Shown piece by piece: positions 1 through 8,443 of a stretch of 12,432 nt of DNA (position 1 is the first letter of the stretch; every line of letters begins with the position of its first letter). The translations under genes were made by a program, and so were the position numbers. Origin of the DNA: Lysobacterales bacterium CG_4_10_14_3_um_filter_64_11. GTDB taxonomy: Bacteria > Pseudomonadota > Gammaproteobacteria > Xanthomonadales > Xanthomonadaceae. The stretch covers positions 1,856 to 14,287 of the forward strand of contig PFJA01000273.1 in the NCBI GenBank assembly GCA_002782905.1, in the 5' to 3' direction. The notes under the pieces are model-generated. The model did no database searches, was not told the origin of the DNA, and saw nothing but the letters and a program-made list of their open reading frames with translations.

Positions 1-495
1 GCGCAGCGCCGACGCCATCGGTGACGGACGCGCGGCCATCGACAACACCAACGCCGAGTCGAGGCGATCGCGATAACGCTCCGCGAACGCCAACGCCACC
101 GCGCCGCCATAAGACGCACCAACCAGCGCATGCGCGCGCTCGATCTTCAGTGCATCGAGCAAGGTGCACAGCGCCGCCGCCTGATCGTGCGGGCTGATGC
201 CGCTCCAGCCAACAGGCAGCGCCGACAGATAGTCGAAACCCAGCACGCAGTAGTAGCGGGTGTCGAGCGCCTTGCCCGGGCCAACCTGCGCGGCCCACCA
301 ATCGCCGACCTGGCGCGATGCCGAAATGCCGCCCATTACCACGATGCATGGCGCATCGACGCGGCCATAGCGCGCAAAGCCAATTTCGACTTCGGCGGCA
401 ACGCCGTCCAGCGCGCCGTCGATCACGGCGCGGTGCATGCCCAGTTCATATGGGCCGGCGGTACACGGATGGGGTTCGGTCTGGTTCGCGCTCAC
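1..495 (-). CDS. metX: MetX-like homoserine O-acyltransferase, 5' part (C-terminus beyond window)
   Basis: The visible 165 codons encode an alpha/beta-hydrolase N-terminal half. The family transfers an acyl group (acetyl or succinyl) from the CoA ester to homoserine, the committing step of methionine synthesis, in the cytoplasm. Seen: an oxyanion-side strand and glycine turn IVVMGGISAS (residues 51-60), a conserved WWAAQVGPG stretch (66-74), and the nucleophile elbow GASYGG at 126-131 with Ser128 as likely nucleophile. The start chosen is GTG at 495-493, preceded by AGGA (505-508 on the plus numbering) about nine bases away; the next in-frame ATG is at residue 20, too far in. A SAM-I riboswitch lies in the leader, which strongly supports a methionine role. 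Acetyl versus succinyl preference cannot be read from this fragment; the elbow differs from the GGSMGG form I recall for classical homoserine acetyltransferases. The gene is cut by the window edge, with the Asp/His of the triad not visible. Confidence 0.85.
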   Translation of the reverse strand, partial: MSANQTEPHPCTAGPYELGMHRAVIDGALDGVAAEVEIGFARYGRVDAPCIVVMGGISASRQVGDWWAAQVGPGKALDTRYYCVLGFDYLSALPVGWSGISPHDQAAALCTLLDALKIERAHALVGASYGGAVALAFAERYRDRLDSALVLSMAARPSPMASALR

Positions 496-500
496 GGCAT

Positions 501-524
501 CGGGTCCTGTAATGATCCGACCCG
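501..524 (-). promoter_or_regulatory. Candidate ribosome-site-sequestering hairpin of the metX leader
   Basis: On the transcript strand CGGGTC pairs perfectly with GACCCG across a 12-base loop. The 3' arm contains the last bases of the AGGA Shine-Dalgarno that serves the GTG start at 495, and the rest of the SD sits in the loop edge. There is no U-tract after it. This makes it a candidate translational expression platform for the upstream riboswitch rather than a terminator. The switching mechanism is inferred. Confidence 0.45.
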
Positions 525-576
525 GCGAGCCCACAACGGGAATCGCGCGGCAACTGCCTTGCGGCAACTGCTACGG

Positions 577-678
577 CTCATCTTTCAGTGGCATTGCCAC
601 CGTAGGATTTGGCACCTTGCGGTTTCCCGCTGGTTGCCCCGGCGTCCAAGGGCCTTTCCCTCAGCCGGTCTCGATGAG
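577..678 (-). ncRNA. SAM-I (S-box) riboswitch
   Basis: Read on the minus strand, the element opens with CTCATC and closes with GATGAG, a perfect 6-bp P1. Between them are the S-box hallmarks: GAGA followed by GGCTGAGGGAAAGGCCC (P2 with the kink-turn region), GGGGCAACC, P3 as GCGG-GAAA-CCGC, the joining segment GGTGCCAAATCC, and P4 as GTGGC-AAT-GCCAC followed by GAAAGATGAG. The order and spacing match the SAM-I family closely. It binds S-adenosylmethionine and lowers expression of the downstream gene when SAM is plentiful. It sits 82 bases before the metX-like gene and starts a few bases after that gene's predicted promoter. Confidence 0.95.
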
Positions 679-692
679 TCGGATGGATGCAG

Positions 693-719
693 GCTATAAC
701 AGGCATTTGCGACTGTCAA
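693..719 (-). promoter_or_regulatory. Promoter of the metX riboswitch transcript
   Basis: On the minus strand a perfect TTGACA -35 box (714-719) is followed after 15 bases by TATAGC (693-698). The spacing is shorter than the ideal 17, but the boxes lie just where a transcript beginning a few bases before the riboswitch P1 helix needs them. Confidence 0.6.
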
Positions 720-742
720 TCGCTTTATCCGCATGAAGCGAT
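719..742. promoter_or_regulatory. 24-bp dyad between divergent metX and metF promoters (candidate operator)
   Basis: ATCGCTT (719-725) and AAGCGAT (736-742) form a perfect 7-bp inverted repeat with a 10-base spacer. The left half touches the -35 box of the metX promoter and the right half touches the -10 box of metF, so a protein bound here could affect both genes. I cannot assign a regulator: it does not match the MetJ box, and only loosely resembles the MetR TGAA-N5-TTCA arrangement. Confidence 0.45.
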
Positions 743-747
743 ATAAT
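742..747 (+). promoter_or_regulatory. metF -10 box (TATAAT)
   Basis: A perfect TATAAT lies 26 bases before the metF start chosen here, predicting initiation near 754. No good -35 hexamer is found 16-18 bases upstream (that stretch is the dyad), suggesting dependence on an activator. The box overlaps the upstream in-frame ATG at 746, which argues against that ATG as the start of translation. Confidence 0.55.
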
Positions 748-772
748 GCACGGCAACGCAGAGGGGGTTGCC

Positions 773-1597
773 ATGGCCGCAGTGAGCTTCGAGTTTTTCC
801 CGCCCAAGACCGACGAGCAGCGCGAGCAGTTGGACAAGACCGCCGCCAGGCTGGCAAAACACCAACCCGAATATGTATCGGTCACCTTTGGCGCCGGCGG
901 CTCGACCCTGAGCTACACGCCAGAAACCGTGCGCAACCTGCACCAACGCCATGGGCTGGACGCAACACCGCACATTTCCTGTGTCGGTGGCAGCCGCGAG
1001 GAAATCCGATCGTTGCTGGTGCAATATCGCGCCCAGGGCTGCAAGCGCCTGGTCGCGCTGCGTGGCGACATGCCGTCGGGCATGGCCCGCGCCGGCGACT
1101 TTCGCTACGCCTCGGAACTGGTTGGCTTCATCCGCGCCGAGCACGGCGACACCTTTGAATTACTGGTCGGCTGCTACCCGGAAACCCATCCGCAGGCCGA
1201 ACATGCGGCCGCCGACATGGCCCATTTCAAGCTCAAAGTGGATGCCGGCGCCGATGCCGCGATCACCCAGTATTTCTACAACGCCGATGCCTATTTCCAT
1301 TTCGTCGATGGCGCACGGCGACACGGTATCGACATTCCGATCCTGCCCGGCATCATGCCGATCGCCAACTTCTCTCAGTTGCGGCGCTTCTCGGAAGGCT
1401 GCGGCGCCGAGATTCCACGCTGGGTAGCAAAACGCATGGCGTCGTTCGGCGATGACCGCGACGCGATCCGCGCGTTCGCAAGCGATCTGGTCGCGGGCAT
1501 GTGCCAGCGCCTGCTGAATGGTGGCGCACCCGGGCTGCACTTCTACACGCTGAACCAGGCGCGCCCGACGCTGGCGGTGCTTGAGCGCTTGCGGTAG
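773..1597 (+). CDS. metF: 5,10-methylenetetrahydrofolate reductase
   Basis: FAD-dependent (beta/alpha)8-barrel enzyme that reduces methylene-THF to methyl-THF, the methyl donor for methionine synthase, in the cytoplasm. The 274-residue product starts with SFEFFPPKTDEQ, whose glutamate (Glu7) corresponds to the catalytic Glu28 of E. coli MetF. It continues with VSVTFGAGGST (36-45), ALRGDMP with Asp99 (the family's conserved flavin-modulating Asp), and AAITQYFYN (162-170). It is slightly shorter than the 296-residue E. coli enzyme, as is usual for proteins lacking the extra N-terminal leader. The start at 773 is preferred over the in-frame ATG at 746 because AGGGGG (762-767) lies five bases before it and the upstream ATG falls within the -10 box. 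It is divergent from the SAM-regulated metX-like gene, consistent with a methionine locus. The stop is TAG. Confidence 0.95.
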   Translation: MAAVSFEFFPPKTDEQREQLDKTAARLAKHQPEYVSVTFGAGGSTLSYTPETVRNLHQRHGLDATPHISCVGGSREEIRSLLVQYRAQGCKRLVALRGDMPSGMARAGDFRYASELVGFIRAEHGDTFELLVGCYPETHPQAEHAAADMAHFKLKVDAGADAAITQYFYNADAYFHFVDGARRHGIDIPILPGIMPIANFSQLRRFSEGCGAEIPRWVAKRMASFGDDRDAIRAFASDLVAGMCQRLLNGGAPGLHFYTLNQARPTLAVLERLR

Positions 1598-1602
1598 AGC
1601 CG

Positions 1603-1648
1603 GGACCCGATGAAGCCGGGCCCCCGGGATCCCGTGGTCCCGGGGTCC
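1603..1648. terminator. GC-rich nested hairpin between metF and ilvE
   Basis: CCCCGGGA (1622-1629) and TCCCGGGG (1638-1645) form a perfect 8-bp stem with an 8-base loop. Flanking GGACCC (1603-1608) and GGGTCC (1643-1648) offer a competing outer pairing. There is no T-run on either strand, so it is either a weak or Rho-assisted terminator, or an mRNA-stabilising stem at the metF 3' end. The type label is tentative. Confidence 0.4.
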
Positions 1649-1682
1649 GGTTACACTTTGCCAACACTCTTGGATCAATCCC

Positions 1683-2609
1683 ATGTCCCAACACTACCCC
1701 GAACACATCTGGCACAACGGCCAACTCAAACCCTGGGCGCAGGCCACAACGCACGTCATGGCACATGCCCTGCACTACGGATCATCGGTTTTCGAAGGGA
1801 TCCGCAGCTATCAAACGGCCAATGGCCCAGCCATTTTCCGGCTCACCGATCACCTGCGCCGCTTGTTCCAGTCGGCCAAGATTTATGACATCGCGATGCC
1901 CTACTCGCTTGAGCAATTGGCCGATGCCAGCCGCGCGGTGATCCGCGCCAACGGCCTGACCAGCGCTTACCTGCGCCCGGTCGCCTTTCGCGGTTTGGGT
2001 GGTTTCGGCTTGAGCGCAGACTGCCCCACCGACGTTGCCGTCGCCGCGTGGCCGATGGGCCCGTATTTGGGTGAAGGCGCGCTGGAAGCCGGGATCGACG
2101 CCTGCGTATCGAGCTGGCAGCGAATGGCGCCCAACACCATTCCGACGGGCGCCAAGGCCGGCGGCAATTACCTGTCAGGGCAATTGATCGCGCGCGAAGC
2201 GCGGCGCCTGGGTTTCGGCGAAGGTATCGCGCTGGCGCATAACGGCATGCTGTCGGAAGGCGCCGGTGAAAATATTTTTCTGGTATTCGACGGCGCGCTG
2301 CACACCACGCCGGTGAGTTCCGCCATCCTCAACGGTTTCACCCGTGATTGCATCATCCGTATGGCACGCGATGCCGGCATCACCGTGGTGGAACGCGAAA
2401 TGCCGCGCGAATACCTGTACCTGTGCGACGAGTTGTTCATGTGCGGCACCGCCGCCGAAATCACCCCGATCCGATCGGTCGATGGCAAGCCGGTGGGCAG
2501 CGGCAAGCCCGGGCCGTTGACCGGCACGATGCAGGAACTGTTCTTCGGCCTGTTCTCCGGCAAGACGCCCGATCGCCATGGCTGGCTGGAGCCGTTGGAC
2601 GCTGCGTGA
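1683..2609 (+). CDS. ilvE: Branched-chain amino acid aminotransferase
   Basis: PLP enzyme of fold type IV that interconverts leucine, isoleucine and valine with their 2-keto acids using glutamate/2-oxoglutarate. It carries out the last step of branched-chain synthesis in the cytoplasm. The 308-residue length matches E. coli IlvE (309). Seen: HYGSSVFEGIRSY (31-43), YLRPVAFRG (96-104), GAKAGGNYLSG with Lys158 as the Schiff-base lysine, EGAGENIFLV (192-201) and GTAAEITPIRSVDG (255-268), all family signatures. The start ATG has only a weak TGGA about eight bases upstream, but the N-terminus aligns with the family. It is preceded by an 85-base gap holding a GC-rich hairpin, so it may have its own promoter, which I could not identify. 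It is convergent with clpB, with a palindromic repeat between them. Confidence 0.96.
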   Translation: MSQHYPEHIWHNGQLKPWAQATTHVMAHALHYGSSVFEGIRSYQTANGPAIFRLTDHLRRLFQSAKIYDIAMPYSLEQLADASRAVIRANGLTSAYLRPVAFRGLGGFGLSADCPTDVAVAAWPMGPYLGEGALEAGIDACVSSWQRMAPNTIPTGAKAGGNYLSGQLIAREARRLGFGEGIALAHNGMLSEGAGENIFLVFDGALHTTPVSSAILNGFTRDCIIRMARDAGITVVEREMPREYLYLCDELFMCGTAAEITPIRSVDGKPVGSGKPGPLTGTMQELFFGLFSGKTPDRHGWLEPLDAA

Positions 2610-2647
2610 TCGGTTTCGCTCGGGATTCGGGGAGCGTAAAGCGCTTG

Positions 2648-2770
2648 GTCCGCAAAGGACGCAAAAAACGCAAAGGGCAAGCGCAAAGCCAGTAGGATGG
2701 GTAGAGCGCAGCGAAACCCATCAACAAGGCTTATTCGCGGTTATTTGCGTTGTTCGCGTCCTTCGCGGAC
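2648..2770. repeat. 123-bp concentric palindromic repeat element between ilvE and clpB
   Basis: The outer arms 2648-2675 and 2743-2770 are inverted copies agreeing at 24 of 28 positions; the left arm begins GTCCGCAAAGGACGC. An inner perfect pair, GATGGGT (2696-2702) and ACCCATC (2716-2722), shares exactly the same centre, 2709. The segments between also match roughly if one gap is allowed. The inner GTAGGATGGGT...AGCGCAGCGAAACCCATC sequence is, from memory, a very widespread intergenic repeat in proteobacteria. The element probably folds into one long stem in either transcript and could end both converging genes. No ORF of note lies inside. Confidence 0.7.
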
Positions 2771-2780
2771 ACAACGAATA

Positions 2781-5366
<2,586 letters not shown>

Positions 5367-5391
5367 GTGGTTCTCCACCGGATTGTGCGGC

Positions 5392-5410
5392 GGGGGCCGC
5401 CGATGCCCCC
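5392..5410 (-). promoter_or_regulatory. Hairpin at the 5' end of the clpB mRNA
   Basis: GGGGGC and GCCCCC (minus strand) form a perfect 6-bp stem with a 7-base loop. It begins at or next to the start site predicted from the sigma-32 promoter, so the clpB transcript would begin with this stem. It ends about 26 bases before the ATG and does not include the ribosome site, so 5'-end protection is a more likely role than a thermosensor. Confidence 0.45.
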
Positions 5411-5411
5411 T

Positions 5412-5440
5412 AGATGCGGTCGGCCGTTGGTGGATTCAAG
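5412..5440 (-). promoter_or_regulatory. Heat-shock (sigma-32, RpoH) promoter of clpB
   Basis: On the minus strand CTTGAA (5435-5440) is followed after 15 bases by CCGCATCT (5412-5419). The sigma-32 consensus is CTTGAA, a 13-15-base spacer, then CCCCATNT, so one position of the -10 box differs. It lies about 50 bases before the clpB ATG. The -35 box contains the stop codon of the adjacent transposase remnant. Confidence 0.8.
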
Positions 5441-5555
5441 CATTCGAGGCGTCATCGGCCATCGCAGCCTGGCTCTGGCCACTCTCGACCAATCGCACTA
5501 CGTCGTGCTTGAACTCCAGCGTATAACACGCCCGCGCTATCATGCTCTTGCTCAT
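5436..5555 (-). pseudogene. Truncated IS3-type transposase OrfA remnant
   Basis: A 39-codon reading frame starts ATG at 5555. The product, with CYTLEFKHDVVRLVESGQSQ at residues 10-29 followed by AAMA, resembles the first helices of IS3-family OrfA helix-turn-helix proteins (the YT-x-EFK-x-x-VRLVESGQS pattern). After residue about 34 the similarity stops and a TGA follows, where a full OrfA would continue for roughly 60 more residues. No OrfB and no terminal inverted repeats were recognised nearby, so this is a relic. A purine-rich AAAGAGA ribosome-site-like stretch precedes the ATG. A genuine small protein is possible but less likely. Confidence 0.7.
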
Positions 5556-5688
5556 GTCATTCTCTTTGTATAGATTGAATCACATCGCAAGGGATACTTT
5601 TTTTACGAGAACGTTTTAGTTGCAGCCAGCCTGGCGGATGCGTGCCCGACCAAGATTTACCACATCAATCAAACGTGGAAATTGACCA
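5556..5688. other. AT-richer intergenic spacer before the secreted-protein gene
   Basis: This 133-base stretch is less GC-rich than its surroundings and contains a run of seven T (about 5599-5605). It separates the transposase remnant from the divergent secreted-protein gene and should hold that gene's promoter. I could not pick out convincing -35/-10 boxes. Part of it may be leftover IS sequence. Confidence 0.4.
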
Positions 5689-8346
5689 ATGAACCGGGAA
5701 TCCGTATTTGCGAGCATTCTGCTGTCCAGCCTTGCGTTTCTGGCACATGCACAATCCGTAACCGAGCCCATCGTGGCCGAGGATTTGACCGGCAATTGGT
5801 TCAATCCGGTGCGTGATGGCGAAGGCTGCAATCTCACCCTGGAAGGCGACAGTCAGTCGATGATCCTCACCTGCTACACCTATCTGGGTGGCAAACAGGT
5901 CTGGCTGATCGGAAGCAATGCGTTCGACGAAGCCTCGGGCGAGCTGGTGATCGATCAGTTCGTGGTGACTTCCGGCGCCCAGTTCGGCAGCGCATTCCGC
6001 CCCGAAGATGTGGTGCGCGACGTATGGGGGCGGGCGACGATGCGCTTTGCCGACTGCAACACGGCGCTGATCGCATTCGAGCCCACCGATACCCGCTTCA
6101 CCGGCTTTGAAACCGCATACCAGAAGATCGTCCCCGGCCCGTGCAACAGCGACCGGATGGCCAGCGCGACCGGTGACACCATGGTGATCGGCAACTGGTT
6201 CAACCCCACCCGCGATGGCGAGGGCATTCAGGTTGCGCTTGAGGGCGATGGTGCAACCTACGTTGCAACTTATTACACCTACCTCAACGGCGAACAGGCC
6301 TGGATCATCGGCACCGGCCGCCTCGACGGCACCACGATCAGCTTCGATGACATGACCCTCACCGGCGGTGCCGACTTCGGCCCAGCCTTCAACCCCACCG
6401 ACGTGACCCGCACCCCATGGGGCCATATGGTGTTGGACATCAGCGATTGCAGTACCGCACAGGTAACGTTCAACAGCACCCTACCCGCGTTTGAGGACTT
6501 TTCCACGCAGATGGTCAAGATCGTGCAAGGGCCGTGTCGCGCACTCACCTTGCAGGGCCAGATCACCGATTCGCCGATCGCCGACGCGACGGTGACCGCG
6601 CAAGTCGGTGATCGCCAATATCAAACCACGGCCGATGCCAACGGCAATTATGACCTGCGGGTGGTGGCGCGCAGCGGCGACGAGTTCGTGCGCCTGAGTG
6701 CCATCGGCTCTGCGGCACAGCCGCAGGTACAGTTCGAGAGCCTGCTCGGCAGCGCCGAGCGCCTAGTCAGTGAGGCCGGCAGCGACGGTCAGCTGACATC
6801 GGGCGAAAATGCGCAAACCGACGTGACCCACTTCACCACCGCGCAATTTGCGTTGATGGTTGAGGCCAACCAGGGTGCCATACCCGCCGATGACACTACA
6901 TTTACCGGTCTCGGCGATAACATTCCATTGGAACGTGTTATCCAGGGCGCTGCGCTGATCCAGTTGGTGGTCGATGGCGGTGTGACATTGCCGGACGGGG
7001 TTACCAACACACTGGCACTGCTGTCCAGCCCGGAAGCAACACAGGCATTGATCGACAGTCTGCCGGAAGGAACGCTGGATCAAGCCATCGCCGATGTCAC
7101 CAACACCACGCCGGCCAGCGTCGCCTTTGCGCCGGGCAATATCCCCAGCGAATACGCACTGTACTTGCCATCGCCAGTGGGCGCGGTGCAATCAGTCGAT
7201 GGCGGGGCTGAGGGGCTGTTGCGCTTTGCTGACACCGGCGGCAGCAGCGGTACCGTTGAATGGTTGACCACGGATTTGCTGTTGGACGCCACTGCGAGTT
7301 GGAGCTTGAGCGCGGGTGTGCTCACGATTGTGCCCAACGAACCTAGGAATCGTTTCCGCTTCTTCGATTTCACTTCTTGTGGATCCGAGGAAGAACGCGA
7401 GTCGTTAATCACCAAGCTGGAGCTGAAGCGATTGCTGATTGCAGGTATCGACACGCTCTCACAAACCGTGTTTACAGAAACGCGCCGCATTGGAGCCGCT
7501 GCATGCGATGATCCACAGCCACATCCGAGTGTGTTTACGACGCAACTATTGGGCTTCAAAACCGATGCGCTGCCATTTGCCGCCAGCGATCTGGCCGGTA
7601 CGCGCATGTTGCCGTTCGTGGCCGACTTGGCTGCCGTCGGTTTTGTTGACGAGTCACAACAGTTGCGTTTTGGCGTTTCGGCACTCTTTGACTTCGATAC
7701 GGCACGGGTTTACGCACCCGGTATGCAAGAAAGCTTTACCGCCAATATTGACGATGGCCGCATTCACGCCGTACTAACCCGCGCCGACGGCTCAGCCAGT
7801 TACGATCATGAATACAAACGTTATCGTAGCGATGGCGGCAAGGCGGACTCGGTGTTGGCTGTCGTCACCCGCTCCGATGGTGCCCGAGCCATCGCTGTCG
7901 GCATGAGTGTCAAGGCTGACCAAAGCTTCAGTTTTACCCCTGCCAACGCGCCGGGCATCTACCGCAGCGGCTTGGAACTTGGTAATTTCCGCGGCGTTGG
8001 CAACGGTGACTCTCCATTCTTCATTCAGATCAATGATGACCCCGAACGGACGGTCACGCGCACAGCACTTGGCCCGACCGCAGCCGATGAGCCATTTGTC
8101 GACAACAACCGCAAATGGAGCATCGAAGACTCTCTGCTGGTGCTGCGCCGAAGCGGCGGTACCTTCGACGGGTTGCGTACCCGCCAATGGCTACCCATCG
8201 CACAGGATGGCAATCGAGTTTATCTGCTTGAAGAGCTATGGGGCGCCACTATTGACGAGATCGATGGAAGCATTACCGGTTTTCGCAAGGCACAACGTTC
8301 CGCCTTTTACGACTTGGTAGACAGTGTGCAATTCGGGCGGCCGTAA
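5689..8346 (+). CDS. Predicted secreted protein with tandem GNWFNP-RDGEG domains, function unknown
   Basis: An 885-residue product with a signal peptide (MNRES, hydrophobic FASILLSSLAFLAHA, likely cut after AHA at 21), so exported. Two tandem domains follow, about 32-152 and 165-283. Both begin with GNWFNP-x-RDGEG (35-46; 168-179), contain CYTYL/YYTYL plus a QxWxIG strand, and end KIVxGPC. Each has a Cys pair exactly 29 residues apart (Cys123/Cys152 and Cys254/Cys283), a plausible disulfide. Residues about 285-345 look like a carboxypeptidase-regulatory or Ig-like beta domain (IADATVTAQVGD, TTADANGNYDLRV). The remaining ~540 residues are beta-rich, Asp/Ser/Thr-rich and unrecognised; no catalytic motif or sortase/autotransporter signal was seen. 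Proteins with similar W-F-x-P-x-R-x-GEG repeats occur, from memory, in Xanthomonadales exoproteins. The start is ATG at 5689 with GTGGAA eight bases upstream. The frame is open throughout. It is divergent from the OrfA relic and convergent with the permease gene. Confidence 0.85.
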   Translation: MNRESVFASILLSSLAFLAHAQSVTEPIVAEDLTGNWFNPVRDGEGCNLTLEGDSQSMILTCYTYLGGKQVWLIGSNAFDEASGELVIDQFVVTSGAQFGSAFRPEDVVRDVWGRATMRFADCNTALIAFEPTDTRFTGFETAYQKIVPGPCNSDRMASATGDTMVIGNWFNPTRDGEGIQVALEGDGATYVATYYTYLNGEQAWIIGTGRLDGTTISFDDMTLTGGADFGPAFNPTDVTRTPWGHMVLDISDCSTAQVTFNSTLPAFEDFSTQMVKIVQGPCRALTLQGQITDSPIADATVTAQVGDRQYQTTADANGNYDLRVVARSGDEFVRLSAIGSAAQPQVQFESLLGSAERLVSEAGSDGQLTSGENAQTDVTHFTTAQFALMVEANQGAIPADDTTFTGLGDNIPLERVIQGAALIQLVVDGGVTLPDGVTNTLALLSSPEATQALIDSLPEGTLDQAIADVTNTTPASVAFAPGNIPSEYALYLPSPVGAVQSVDGGAEGLLRFADTGGSSGTVEWLTTDLLLDATASWSLSAGVLTIVPNEPRNRFRFFDFTSCGSEEERESLITKLELKRLLIAGIDTLSQTVFTETRRIGAAACDDPQPHPSVFTTQLLGFKTDALPFAASDLAGTRMLPFVADLAAVGFVDESQQLRFGVSALFDFDTARVYAPGMQESFTANIDDGRIHAVLTRADGSASYDHEYKRYRSDGGKADSVLAVVTRSDGARAIAVGMSVKADQSFSFTPANAPGIYRSGLELGNFRGVGNGDSPFFIQINDDPERTVTRTALGPTAADEPFVDNNRKWSIEDSLLVLRRSGGTFDGLRTRQWLPIAQDGNRVYLLEELWGATIDEIDGSITGFRKAQRSAFYDLVDSVQFGRP

Positions 8347-8393
8347 ACCCGGCAGCGATGCCCACCGAGCGCTACTACCACTGCCCTGCAAGC

Positions 8394-8432
8394 CCTCGCC
8401 GACCGAGGCGGCATGATGTAGCGAAAATGCCG
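8394..8432. terminator. Paired short hairpins in the convergent spacer
   Basis: CCTCG/CGAGG (8394-8408, 5-base loop) is followed at once by CGGCAT/ATGCCG (8409-8414 and 8427-8432, 12-base loop). They sit in the 97-base gap between the stops of the secreted-protein gene and the permease gene. Neither has a T-run, so any terminator role is only suggested by position. Confidence 0.3.
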
Positions 8433-8443
8433 AACCGATTGGC

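Noticed and set aside
549..572. Hairpin with GCAA loop downstream of the riboswitch as an intrinsic terminator
   Set aside because: On the minus strand TGCC-GCAA-GGCA forms a short stem extended only by wobble pairs, and no U-run follows, so a terminator cannot be supported.
130..699. 189-codon plus-strand frame across the metX start and riboswitch
   Set aside because: It runs through the SAM-I riboswitch and antisense to the MetX-like gene, which has clear family motifs.
746..775. Upstream ATG as metF start
   Set aside because: It falls in the perfect TATAAT box and has no ribosome site, while the ATG at 773 has AGGGGG five bases before it and gives the family N-terminus.
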